Shown here in pieces: positions 1 to 6,859 of a stretch of 19,222 nt of DNA. Origin of the DNA: Candidatus Latescibacteria bacterium 4484_7 (GTDB lineage: Bacteria > Krumholzibacteriota > Krumholzibacteriia > Krumholzibacteriales > Krumholzibacteriaceae); the NCBI GenBank assembly GCA_002085285.1, contig NATK01000017.1, forward strand, positions 1 to 19,222, given 5' to 3'. The notes beneath the pieces were generated by a model, which had not been told where the DNA came from, made no database searches, and saw only the letters and a list, made by a program, of their open reading frames with translations. Each line of letters begins with the position of its first letter. The first letter of the stretch is position 1. A program made the position numbers and the translations under genes.

Positions 1-1
1 C

Positions 2-268
2 ACGGACCACTTGAACATTTCGAGAGAGGGCGATGATCTGTTCGTCGACGATGCCAAGCTCACCGTTGCCATATCCACCGTCTCGCCCGTATCCTCTCTT
101 TTTCATTTCGGTATCAATATAGATCCGTCAGGTGCCCCGGTAAGAGCGGCAGGTCTCGGTGAATTGGGAATCGACCCGAGGCAGGCAGCCGAACTGGTAC
201 TCGGACGATATAGTGATGAATGCAAGTCTATCGAGCTCGCCGTAAGGAAGGTTAGGGGGACGCTCTGA
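2..268 (+). CDS. DUF366-like protein, 3' end only
   Basis: This is the last 88 codons of a gene whose start lies before the window. The visible part has a REGDDLFVDD segment, a TVAISTVSPVSSLFHFGINI segment and a closing ELAVRKVR helix. I recall these as the conserved core of the DUF366 (COG2029) family, whose biochemical role is not established. DUF366 genes are often found beside queuosine/preQ0 genes, and here the next gene, 20 bp downstream on the same strand, is a queE remnant. That supports both the family call and a shared transcript. The TTG at 11 falls inside the conserved region, so I treat the frame as open to the window edge. Family assignment is from motif memory and would need a profile search to confirm. 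Confidence 0.6.
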   Translation, partial: TDHLNISREGDDLFVDDAKLTVAISTVSPVSSLFHFGINIDPSGAPVRAAGLGELGIDPRQAAELVLGRYSDECKSIELAVRKVRGTL

Positions 269-288
269 AGAAAGGCGGCGGAACGGCG

Positions 289-895
289 ATGAAAGGCAAC
301 ATCTCTGAGATCTTCTATTCACTTCAGGGGGAGGGGGTGTATGCGGGTGTGCTTCAGGTTTTCTTGCGACTTGCAGGGTGCTCGCTCTCATGCGTGTATT
401 GTGACTCGGTGGACTCGAGGGCGGCGCAGGCGGCGTTTCGCGTATTGAGGCCATCGGGGGAAGAGACTCACGAGAATCCCTTTGAAGCTGCAGAAGCAGC
501 AGCTCTCGTAAGAGGTGGGATTGTTCGTAGATGCTGCGAGGAGGGTGAGCTCCCTGGTCGATATTGTTGCCCTCGATATAAAGTTGCCTTCGCTCTGCGG
601 TGAGAAAGATGCCTTCGACATCTATGATCGAGTGATTCCGATCTTCGCCGGCCGACGGCTCTTCTACAAGATCGTTCTCATTGAAGGATTCGACGAGACC
701 GAATTTGACGAAGCGCTCCGTGTGCTCGCAGCGCACGACGATACGATTCCGCTCGTTATTCAGCCGGCCACAATCGAAGGACCGATGCTCGGCATCTCGC
801 AGGGAAAGCTGTTCGACCTGTACGGCAAGGCGTCGCGCTTCATGAAGGATGTCAGGGTTCTCCCTCAGATACACAGATTCATCGGTTTGCAATAG
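289..895 (+). pseudogene. queE: 7-carboxy-7-deazaguanine synthase QueE, internally deleted and frameshifted
   Basis: QueE is a radical SAM enzyme that makes 7-carboxy-7-deazaguanine in the queuosine/preQ0 pathway. The first part (289 to about 510) begins ISEIFYSLQGEG, then FLRLAGC and the cluster-binding CSLSCVYC (Cys31, Cys35, Cys38), and ends near NPFEAAEAAALV. The family pattern then resumes in another frame from about 518 to 895: GLFVDAARRV, LVDIVALDIKLPS and a later IQP segment. GLFVDAARRV matches what normally follows the ETNG motif. The TGGEPLLQ segment, which contacts SAM, and the ETN part of ETNG are absent from all frames. Roughly 45-50 codons are therefore missing at a junction between 511 and 518, with a change of frame. 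The product should be inactive unless the deletion is an assembly error. The reading frame after 289 alone would stop at 603. Confidence 0.85.
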
Positions 896-1429
896 ATGAC
901 TTGGTTGGCAATCGGTCTTTTTTAGGGTTTGGATTGCGCGAGTTTGTCGAAGGCATCGCGGCCGCATTGTGAACGTGTCGATACGATTGAATCGTCGGAA
1001 TAGAACGGCAAATGTGTTTTTGCCGGTTCCATTGTTCGGGGAATAAAAAAAGCTGCGAGATAGTACGATGCAGGGTCGGGTTCGTGAAGGCGGCGACCAC
1101 CTCGCAGCACTCTCCTCGTAGAGCAAGGCACATACCAAAACGAAACCGTATTTGTCGATGAGTTGTCCAAGTCCTTTGTGGTACAGAAAGTTATGCTTGT
1201 TACACCTTTTTTGAACTGTTCCTTCTGGTTTCTCATCATTTCCAATTGTGTCTGCGCGAGAAATCGGATCGATGGCGTCAAAAGTCTAAATTTGCAAAAG
1301 CAATTCTCGCTCCTGCAATACTAGCGCCGGCATTTGAGTCGTTCAGTACCGCTTGTTGAGCATATCGTTTCATCGATGAAAGTGGGAGACAGAGGGGAGA
1401 AACAGTAATGGCAGCGTCGGAGAAATTCC
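896..1429. other. Long non-coding gap after queE
   Basis: No convincing gene lies between the end of queE and the HU promoter. Open frames on the minus strand here (for example 922-1281) have no recognisable family motifs, no good ribosome binding site and arginine/serine-rich composition typical of chance frames. The stretch does contain a minus-strand hairpin with a T tract, listed separately. No tRNA, repeat array or insertion sequence is visible. Confidence 0.5.
1044..1108 (-). terminator. Minus-strand terminator-like structured element
   Basis: Read on the minus strand, GCTGCGAG (1108-1101) pairs perfectly with CTCGCAGC (1059-1052). A nested GGTCG/CGACC pairing lies inside, and a run of seven T follows at once (plus-strand A tract). 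This resembles an intrinsic terminator with an unusually large (41 nt) structured loop. No minus-strand gene that it would terminate is evident, so an unannotated RNA or a relic is possible. Confidence 0.35.
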
Positions 1430-1458
1430 TTGACACTTTGAGACGTTTGGTTTACTAA
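1430..1458 (+). promoter_or_regulatory. Putative sigma70 promoter of the HU gene
   Basis: A perfect TTGACA (1430-1435) is followed after 17 bp by TACTAA (1453-1458), in an AT-rich stretch about 70 bp before the HU start codon. The -35 box is consensus and the -10 box is weak. Confidence 0.45.
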
Positions 1459-1525
1459 CTAATTAATAACAATTGAATTGCCTTGTCTGGGGGGGCAATC
1501 CTGTGCTTGGAAGGAGGATGGATCT

Positions 1526-1804
1526 ATGACTAAAGCGGAGATTGTGGAAAACATTTCCAGCAGAACAGGATTGACGAAGAAAGAGGTCGCAGAAGCCGTC
1601 GATCAGTTTCTCGCATGTATATCCAACGGTCTCGCCGAAGGGAAGCATTACGAGATCCGCGGCTTCGGAACATTCAAGGTCAAAGCGAGAAAGGCTCGCA
1701 TGGCGAGGAATCCGAGAACGGGTGAACCTGTTCCCGTACCGGAGCGCAAGGTTCCCGTATTTAAGGTTTCGAGGGAGCTGAAAGACCTCGTCGCTCAGCC
1801 GTAA
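1526..1804 (+). CDS. HU/IHF-family DNA-binding protein
   Basis: This is a 92-residue nucleoid-associated protein that bends DNA as a dimer. The N-terminal helices (MTKAEIVENISSRTGLTKKE, then AVDQFL) are followed by the strongly conserved GFGTFKV turn at about residues 46-52. The beta-arm carries RNPRTGEPVPVPER (residues 61-74), including the intercalating proline at about residue 63. The length is normal for HU/IHF. ATG 1526 is chosen because a strong AAGGAGG (1511-1517) sits 8 nt upstream. An upstream in-frame start at 1478 would add residues not found in the family and would lie across that ribosome binding site. The protein stands alone behind its own promoter. HU versus IHF cannot be settled from sequence alone. 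A paralogue or an IHF-type role is possible. Confidence 0.93.
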   Translation: MTKAEIVENISSRTGLTKKEVAEAVDQFLACISNGLAEGKHYEIRGFGTFKVKARKARMARNPRTGEPVPVPERKVPVFKVSRELKDLVAQP

Positions 1805-1886
1805 TCACTCGACCGCCATCGTCCTGCGGGGAATGCGGCATCGATTTTATCGTATCCCTTGTCATCGTGTGAGGTGCAGTCGTATT

Positions 1887-1916
1887 TTGTCTTTTGCACC
1901 GGCACATTTCTATAAT
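1887..1916 (+). promoter_or_regulatory. Putative promoter of the threonine aldolase gene
   Basis: A perfect TATAAT -10 box (1911-1916) is preceded after 18 bp by TTGTCT (1887-1892). Transcription would begin near 1923, giving a leader of about 60 nt. Confidence 0.45.
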
Positions 1917-1981
1917 GAATTTGATCAATCGTGTTAGACGGTGAGGTTCGGAGACGGCACTGTACATCTTCTGTAGACGAT

Positions 1982-3028
1982 ATGAATGATAGTAAGAGAA
2001 TGATCGATCTAAGGAGCGATACCGTCACGAGGCCTTCCGAAGGAATGAGGAAGGCCATCGCAAGGGCACCCGTCGGTGACGACGTGCTTGGAGACGATCC
2101 GACGGTGAAGGAGCTCGAGGCCCGTATGGCTGCAATGTTCGGCAAGGAAGCCGCCCTCTATGTTCCGAGTGGTACAATGTCAAACACGCTTGCTGTACTC
2201 TCGCAGACGAGGCCGGGCGATGAGATGATATGCGACAAGAATTGTCATATCTTCAACTACGAGGCTGCGGCCACAGCGGTAATCGGGGGCGTTCAGCTCA
2301 ATACTCTCGATGGCAATAGAGGGGTGCTTCCGTTCGACGATCTCGTCGCGGCTGTAAGACCGATAAATATACATCATCCGAGGACATCATTGATAGAGGT
2401 TGAGAACACGCACAACAGGGCGGGGGGCAGCATCTACCCTTACGATGAGCTCGAGCGGGTGAGCAGATTTGCCAGGGAGAGCGGCCTGAGGCTTCACATG
2501 GACGGTGCGCGGCTGGCGAATGCAGTCGTCGGATCGGGGATATCCTTTGAGAAATATGCCTCCCTCGCCGATTCGGTGACGTTCTGTTTTTCCAAGGGGC
2601 TCGGTGCTCCGGTGGGTTCGATACTCGTTTCGGATGCAGAGGTCATAGAAAGGGCGAGATTCTGGAGAAAAAGGCTTGGAGGCGGAATGAGACAGGCCGG
2701 CATACTTGCTGCGGCCTGTCTGTATGCACTTGACAACAATATCGATCGCCTGGCCGAAGACCACGAGAACGCGGGAAGAATAGCAAAGGTGATCGATTCG
2801 AGTTCGAGGGCGAAGCTCGTATTCCCCGTCGAAACGAACATCATCATATTCGAGGTGGTCGATAAGTCGGACAGTATAGAAAAGGTGCGGGAAGAGCTCG
2901 AGGCGGAGGGCATTCTCACTCTCACCTTCGGCAACCGAATGAGAATGGTCACTCACCTCGATGTTTCGAGCGAAGATACAGACGTCGTCGTCGAAGTTCT
3001 CTCCAGAATCCTTTCACAAGCTCGGTAA
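1982..3028 (+). CDS. ltaE: Low-specificity L-threonine aldolase
   Basis: This is a PLP enzyme of fold type I that cleaves L-threonine or L-allo-threonine to glycine and acetaldehyde. From ATG 1982 the protein is 348 residues, the usual family length. It opens with MIDLRSDTVTRPSEGMRKA, followed by VGDDVLGDDPTV, the VPSGTMSN cofactor-phosphate region (about 62-69), HMDGARL with Asp174 facing the PLP ring, and FCFSKGLGAPVGS with Lys205 as the Schiff-base lysine. The C-terminal small domain is intact. The true start could be ATG 1982 or ATG 2000, which begins directly at MIDLRSD after a purine-rich stretch. The longer open frame from 1931 lies too near the predicted transcription start and has no family match. 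The next gene, rsmI, begins 22 bp downstream, so cotranscription is likely. Confidence 0.94.
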   Translation: MNDSKRMIDLRSDTVTRPSEGMRKAIARAPVGDDVLGDDPTVKELEARMAAMFGKEAALYVPSGTMSNTLAVLSQTRPGDEMICDKNCHIFNYEAAATAVIGGVQLNTLDGNRGVLPFDDLVAAVRPINIHHPRTSLIEVENTHNRAGGSIYPYDELERVSRFARESGLRLHMDGARLANAVVGSGISFEKYASLADSVTFCFSKGLGAPVGSILVSDAEVIERARFWRKRLGGGMRQAGILAAACLYALDNNIDRLAEDHENAGRIAKVIDSSSRAKLVFPVETNIIIFEVVDKSDSIEKVREELEAEGILTLTFGNRMRMVTHLDVSSEDTDVVVEVLSRILSQAR

Positions 3029-3050
3029 TGTTGCATAGACGGTAGTATGA

Positions 3051-3728
3051 ATGGTTGAATACCAGTTCTATCTTGTAAGTACTCCCATAGGGAATCTCGA
3101 AGACTTCACCTTCAGGGCAAAGAATATTCTCGAATCGGTTGATCTCGTTCTTGCCGAGGATACGAGAAGGACCGGTCTCATACTTGCCAGATACGGTATA
3201 AAGACGAGGCTCAAGGCTTACCACGATCACAACAAAGACAGGGTGACCCCTCAGGTGATCGAGTTCATCGAGTCGGGCAAGAAGGCGGCGCTCGTGTCGG
3301 ATGCTGGAACACCTCTCATCTCAGACCCCGGTTACTATCTCGTGGTAAGACTCATCGAGCATGGCATCACGGTCACCGCCGTCCCCGGGCCGAGTGCGGT
3401 GATAACCGGACTTGTTCTATCTGGACTTCCCACGGATCGGTTTGCATTTCTCGGGTACGTGCCGAGGAAGAAGGGTGCCAGGACGAGATTCATAGAAGAT
3501 GCGGCTCAAAGCACGATGACTACGATATTTTTCGAGAGCCCTTTCAGGGTGATGAAGACGCTCGCAGAGATCGCTCGGGTAATGCCTGATAGAAGGGTTG
3601 TCGTAGCGAGGGAAATGACGAAGCTCCACGAGGAAATTCTGCGCGGCAGGGCAGTCGAGCTCTTCGAATCCCTGAGCTCAAGATCCTTGAAGGGTGAGAT
3701 CACTATACTCGTAGAGGGAAAAAGTTAA
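3051..3728 (+). CDS. rsmI: 16S rRNA (cytidine1402-2'-O)-methyltransferase RsmI
   Basis: RsmI methylates the 2'-OH of C1402 in the decoding centre of 16S rRNA, using SAM. Motifs in order are STPIGNLEDFTFRA near the N terminus, LAEDTRRTGLIL, AYHDHNK, ALVSDAGTPLISDPGY, VPGPSAVITGLVLSGLPTDRF, FLGYVPRKKGAR, FFESPFRV and VVAREMTKLHEE, ending with KGEITILVEG. This is the full tetrapyrrole-methylase-fold core. At 225 residues it lacks the C-terminal extension present in the roughly 280-residue enterobacterial form, a common variation. It follows ltaE closely on the same strand. No terminator is visible after it, but a new promoter appears before the next gene. Confidence 0.95.
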   Translation: MVEYQFYLVSTPIGNLEDFTFRAKNILESVDLVLAEDTRRTGLILARYGIKTRLKAYHDHNKDRVTPQVIEFIESGKKAALVSDAGTPLISDPGYYLVVRLIEHGITVTAVPGPSAVITGLVLSGLPTDRFAFLGYVPRKKGARTRFIEDAAQSTMTTIFFESPFRVMKTLAEIARVMPDRRVVVAREMTKLHEEILRGRAVELFESLSSRSLKGEITILVEGKS

Positions 3729-3776
3729 AACAAATATATCCGTTGGGCTGAGTATTCGATTTCGTGAAAGGCTTTC

Positions 3777-3855
3777 TTGACAAGCGCTGTATCAGTGATG
3801 CATCTTCTAAGGGTTTAATAGAGACCATTGATTGAAAGTGATTTGCTGATATCAT
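3777..3855 (+). promoter_or_regulatory. Putative promoter region of the CDP-alcohol phosphatidyltransferase gene
   Basis: Two candidates lie in the 149 bp gap. TTGATT (3828-3833), 16 bp, TATCAT (3850-3855) ends about 22 bp before the preferred start codon. A perfect TTGACA (3777-3782) has only a poor -10 box near 3801. The first pair is the better match. Confidence 0.35.
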
Positions 3856-3877
3856 CATCTAGATTGGCAGGTTGATA

Positions 3878-4537
3878 GTGGCTGGTAAGAGCGAGATCAA
3901 GCAGAGCTTAAGGGGTGTGCTGAATCCACTGGTGGCTCTTTTGTCGTCCATTGGTGTTACACCTCTCGGAATCACCACGACGGGGATTGCCCTGAGCATG
4001 ATCGGTTCGTTTTTCGTTGCTTACGGAAGGTTTTTCGTCGGCGGCGTCTTCTTGCTCGCTTCGGGACTCTGCGATGTTCTGGACGGTTCACTTGCAAGGC
4101 GCGACGGCAGGGTGTCGACCTTCGGAGCCTTCATCGATTCGACCGGTGACAGGGTAACCGAGCTCTTCTACTTTGGTGCGTTGATCTTCTATTTCGCCCG
4201 CAGGACACCGCCGAATCTTTTTCTTATCGTTTTTACTCTTATTGCGCTTGGCGGAGCATATCTCACGAGCTACACGAGGGCGAGATCCGAGGGGCTTGGT
4301 ATTCCCTGCAGCGTCGGCTGGCTGGAGAGGCCCGAGAGATTGGCGCTCCTGATTCTAGGGCTTCTACTTGGCATGAAGGTTCTAGCTGTCGTCATAGTCG
4401 TTCTCGCGATCCTCGGTGTCATCACGGCAGCGCAGAGGATCAACCACGTCGATAGGATGTCGCGGGTCGGCGGAGCAGCGGATTCGGAAGAAACCGGAAC
4501 GGATTCAGAGGCTGTAGACTCGAAATCCGAAGAGTAG
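3878..4537 (+). CDS. CDP-alcohol phosphatidyltransferase family membrane protein
   Basis: This integral membrane enzyme transfers a phosphatidyl (or similar) group from a CDP-activated lipid to an alcohol in phospholipid synthesis. The diagnostic motif DxxDGxxARx8GxxxDxxxD is complete: Asp66, Asp69, Gly70, Ala73, Arg74, Gly83, Asp87 and Asp91 (numbered from GTG 3878). About six hydrophobic segments follow the usual topology. The C-terminal 25 residues are hydrophilic and acidic (SEETGTDSEA). GTG 3878 is preferred because AGG lies 6 nt before it; TTG 3872 is an alternative. The alcohol (glycerol phosphate, serine, inositol phosphate) cannot be read from sequence. The layout resembles PgsA or phosphatidylinositol-phosphate-synthase-like proteins more than PssA, but that is only an impression. 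The MATE gene begins 48 bp downstream. Confidence 0.88.
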   Translation: MAGKSEIKQSLRGVLNPLVALLSSIGVTPLGITTTGIALSMIGSFFVAYGRFFVGGVFLLASGLCDVLDGSLARRDGRVSTFGAFIDSTGDRVTELFYFGALIFYFARRTPPNLFLIVFTLIALGGAYLTSYTRARSEGLGIPCSVGWLERPERLALLILGLLLGMKVLAVVIVVLAILGVITAAQRINHVDRMSRVGGAADSEETGTDSEAVDSKSEE

Positions 4538-4585
4538 CCTTGGCAAAGTTTTCCATTTTCTTAATATCGGGAAAAGACGGCCATT

Positions 4586-5977
4586 ATGACGACGAGCATT
4601 CGATCCATCCTGAAGACCTCAATACCAATTGTGATCGATCTGGCCGTCCAGGTCGTAATGTGGGCCGTCGAGATCAATCTCGTCAGCCGAATATCCGCTC
4701 AAACGATGAACAGGCTGTACCCGGGTCTCGGTGCAACGGGCGTTGATGCCCTCACGGCCGTCGGAAACGTGATTCAGATCATCATCCTCACCTGCTCGGC
4801 TCTTCTCATCTTCATCTTCGGTGCGACGATGATAATCTCGAGGCTCCTCGGTGAGGGTAAAACCGAGGATGCAAATCATTTTCTCGGGCAGTCCCTCTTC
4901 ACCAATCTATTCGCCGTAATAGGAATTTCGATAATATGGTATTTTCTTTCTCCGTTCATGTTCTCGAGGCTCCTTGGAGCCTCGCACGCAGTGTCGGTTA
5001 TAGGAAGCGATTACTTCCGCGTGCTCTCTCTCTTTGGGCCCTTCATTCTGATGAACTTCGTGGCAATAGGCATCGTGAGAGGGGCTGGCGACACCCATCT
5101 CTCTATGGCTGTAGGGATCCTCGTGAATTCGATTCATCTGGTTCTCGCCGTTCTCCTCATTTTCGGTGTGGGCTTCTTCCCCGAACTCGGTGTGAGGGGC
5201 TCGGCACTCGGTGCCGGGATCGCCCATTCGGTCGGCTTTTTATTTACGTTCAGTATTATTCTGCGCGGAAAGAGCGTTCTCACGTTCAGCTGGAGGGATC
5301 TTTGGGATGTCAACATGAAGCGGATCTTGACTGTAATCAAGATGGGCACCCCGATAACGCTCGAGCAGCTTGCGTGGATGGTAGGGATAACGGTCGTCAT
5401 CGGATTTACCAACAGGCTCGGATCGGTTGCAGCCGCCGCCCACATCATCGCCCTTACGCTTCAGAGGCTCTTTTCCATGCTGTACCAGGCGTTCGGAATG
5501 GGGGCGCTGACTCTCGTCAGCAGGAGGTATGGAGCGAGTGAGCACGAACATGCGGGAAGGACGACGCATCTCTTCTTTCTTCTCGTTGGAGGGATTGTTC
5601 TTTTCATCGCCGCCGTTACATTCAGCCAGGCAAGATACATAGCCGCGCTCTTTACGTCGGATCCCAAGGTGATAGATCTGGGGGAGAAGATTATCAAGAT
5701 AATGGCCCTCGTTCAGATACCGAAGTCTCTGACCTATGTCTTCTCGTACAGTCTCCGAGGCATAGGGGACAACAGGTATCCCATGTACATGACGCTAATC
5801 GGGGTCCTCGCCTTCGAGATGTTAGTCGGCTTCAACCTCGCCTTCACCTTCGGCCTATCTTTGATGGGAATCTGGATTGCTCAGGGGGGAGACGAGACGT
5901 TCAAGCTGGCGATGAACGCGAAGCGGTACCGTTCGAGGCTGAAGAAGCTCTTATTGGATTATCAGCTTTTTGATTGA
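4586..5977 (+). CDS. MATE-family multidrug/cation antiporter
   Basis: This is a 463-residue inner-membrane exporter with about 12 transmembrane helices, the normal size for the family, which couples export of organic cations or other metabolites to Na+ or H+. Family features include repeated MatE halves, the ATMIISRLLGEG segment at about residues 80-91, GIVRGAGDTHLSMAVGI in the first half, and its counterpart SLRGIGDNRYPMYMTLIG in the second. The helices TPITLEQLAWMVG and VAAAAHIIALTLQRLF are also family-like. The C terminus, GIWIAQGGDETFKLAMNAKRYRS, is also typical. ATG 4586 follows the CDP-alcohol phosphatidyltransferase by 48 bp and the two are probably cotranscribed. Substrate and coupling ion cannot be inferred. 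Frames at 4540-4746 and on the opposite strand are shadows. Confidence 0.93.
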   Translation: MTTSIRSILKTSIPIVIDLAVQVVMWAVEINLVSRISAQTMNRLYPGLGATGVDALTAVGNVIQIIILTCSALLIFIFGATMIISRLLGEGKTEDANHFLGQSLFTNLFAVIGISIIWYFLSPFMFSRLLGASHAVSVIGSDYFRVLSLFGPFILMNFVAIGIVRGAGDTHLSMAVGILVNSIHLVLAVLLIFGVGFFPELGVRGSALGAGIAHSVGFLFTFSIILRGKSVLTFSWRDLWDVNMKRILTVIKMGTPITLEQLAWMVGITVVIGFTNRLGSVAAAAHIIALTLQRLFSMLYQAFGMGALTLVSRRYGASEHEHAGRTTHLFFLLVGGIVLFIAAVTFSQARYIAALFTSDPKVIDLGEKIIKIMALVQIPKSLTYVFSYSLRGIGDNRYPMYMTLIGVLAFEMLVGFNLAFTFGLSLMGIWIAQGGDETFKLAMNAKRYRSRLKKLLLDYQLFD

Positions 5978-6036
5978 AGAGATTTGACTTATGTTCAAAT
6001 ATCGAATGAAGTTCGAATAGCCGACAGGAGATCGTT

Positions 6037-6693
6037 ATGAGGGGAATTTTTATTACGATTGAGGGGATAGAAGGTTCGGGGAAGTCCACCGTAGCCGAGC
6101 GCATCCACGAGATGGCGGTCGGTGCAGGGATAGAGGCGGTTCTAACAAGGGAACCTGGAGGGACCGAGATTTCGGAGAAAATAAGAACGCTTCTGCTCGA
6201 CCCGCAGAACAGATCGCTTTCACCGCTCGCAGAGCTTTTCCTCTATCTTGCCAGCCGCGCCCAGCTCGTCGACGAGGTTATAGAACCAAAGCTCTCTTCG
6301 GGAGTGATGGTGATATGTGACAGGTTCATGGATGCATCCGTCGCCTATCAAGGGTTTGCAAGGCATCTCGGCGAGGAACTCATCGAAGAGCTTAACAAGC
6401 TCGCAGTGAGGGACGCCGAGCCGGATGTGACGTTTCTCCTCGATCTGCCCGTGGAGGCGGGCTTCGAGAGAGGCCCTATCAGCAGGGATGCGAGAGGGAT
6501 CGCTTCGATGGACAGACTCGAGCAGGAGGAGAGAAGTTTTCACGAAGACGTTAGGAGAGGGTACATAAGGCTCGCCGAGAGGCACAGCGAGCGTGTATTT
6601 GTGATAGATGCGACGAGGCCTCTGGGCGAGGTGATAGATTCGGTCATCTCTATCCTCGAGCACAAGTTCGGGCTCGATTTGAAGAAGAAGTAA
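6037..6693 (+). CDS. tmk: Thymidylate kinase
   Basis: It phosphorylates dTMP to dTDP with ATP in the cytoplasm, an essential step of dTTP synthesis. At 218 residues it has the P-loop GIEGSGKST at residues 10-18, TREPGGTEISEKIR with the catalytic-site Arg and nucleotide-contacting residues, and ICDRFMDASVAYQG containing the DR(F/Y) motif. LLDLPVEAGFERG is followed by a LID region (SRDARGIASMDRLEQEE). ATG 6037 has AGGAG about 8 nt upstream. The gene starts 59 bp after the MATE gene and could continue that transcript. All catalytic features are present, with no sign of decay. Confidence 0.96.
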   Translation: MRGIFITIEGIEGSGKSTVAERIHEMAVGAGIEAVLTREPGGTEISEKIRTLLLDPQNRSLSPLAELFLYLASRAQLVDEVIEPKLSSGVMVICDRFMDASVAYQGFARHLGEELIEELNKLAVRDAEPDVTFLLDLPVEAGFERGPISRDARGIASMDRLEQEERSFHEDVRRGYIRLAERHSERVFVIDATRPLGEVIDSVISILEHKFGLDLKKK

Positions 6694-6698
6694 TCGTT

Positions 6699-6726
6699 TT
6701 GATTGGAGAGAGCGAGGTTTTATATT
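6699..6726 (+). promoter_or_regulatory. Putative promoter of the protease operon
   Basis: TTGATT (6699-6704), 16 bp, TATATT (6721-6726) lies just after tmk and would give a leader of about 120 nt before the protease start codon. Moderate match only. Confidence 0.35.
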
Positions 6727-6763
6727 AATCTTTGGATTTGGTTCGGCGTTCAAGGCACGATTT

Positions 6764-6859
6764 ATGAATGGCATCGTTAAGATGGCGGGCGGAATCGGCG
6801 AGAAAGGTCGTTTTCAGGTTCCCTTCGTTTCAATGAGAAGCTCTGGAGGTAAGTTTTGA
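6764..6859 (+). CDS. Possible 31-residue upstream ORF
   Basis: An ATG at 6764 opens a short frame that ends at TGA 6857-6859, overlapping the protease TTG start (TTGA). A modest AAGG lies 8 nt upstream of the ATG. It has no known family resemblance. Its stop sits just after the protease ribosome binding site, as seen where translation of a leader is coupled to a downstream gene. It could equally be chance. Confidence 0.2.
   Translation: MNGIVKMAGGIGEKGRFQVPFVSMRSSGGKF

Noticed and set aside
515..895. Independent small gene starting at GTG 515
   Set aside because: It begins exactly at the residues that follow ETNG in QueE, so it is the 3' half of the broken queE rather than a separate gene.
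128..1138. Long minus-strand open frame (336 codons) across queE and the gap
   Set aside because: It is antisense to conserved QueE and DUF366 motifs, is Arg/Pro/Ser-rich, and has no family resemblance or ribosome binding site.
922..1281. Minus-strand frame of 119 codons in the gap after queE
   Set aside because: No recognisable motif and no good ribosome binding site. It runs through the terminator-like hairpin at 1044-1108.
1408..1458. Tiny ORF (16 codons) with a purine-rich stretch before the HU gene
   Set aside because: It overlaps the predicted HU promoter and is too short to support.
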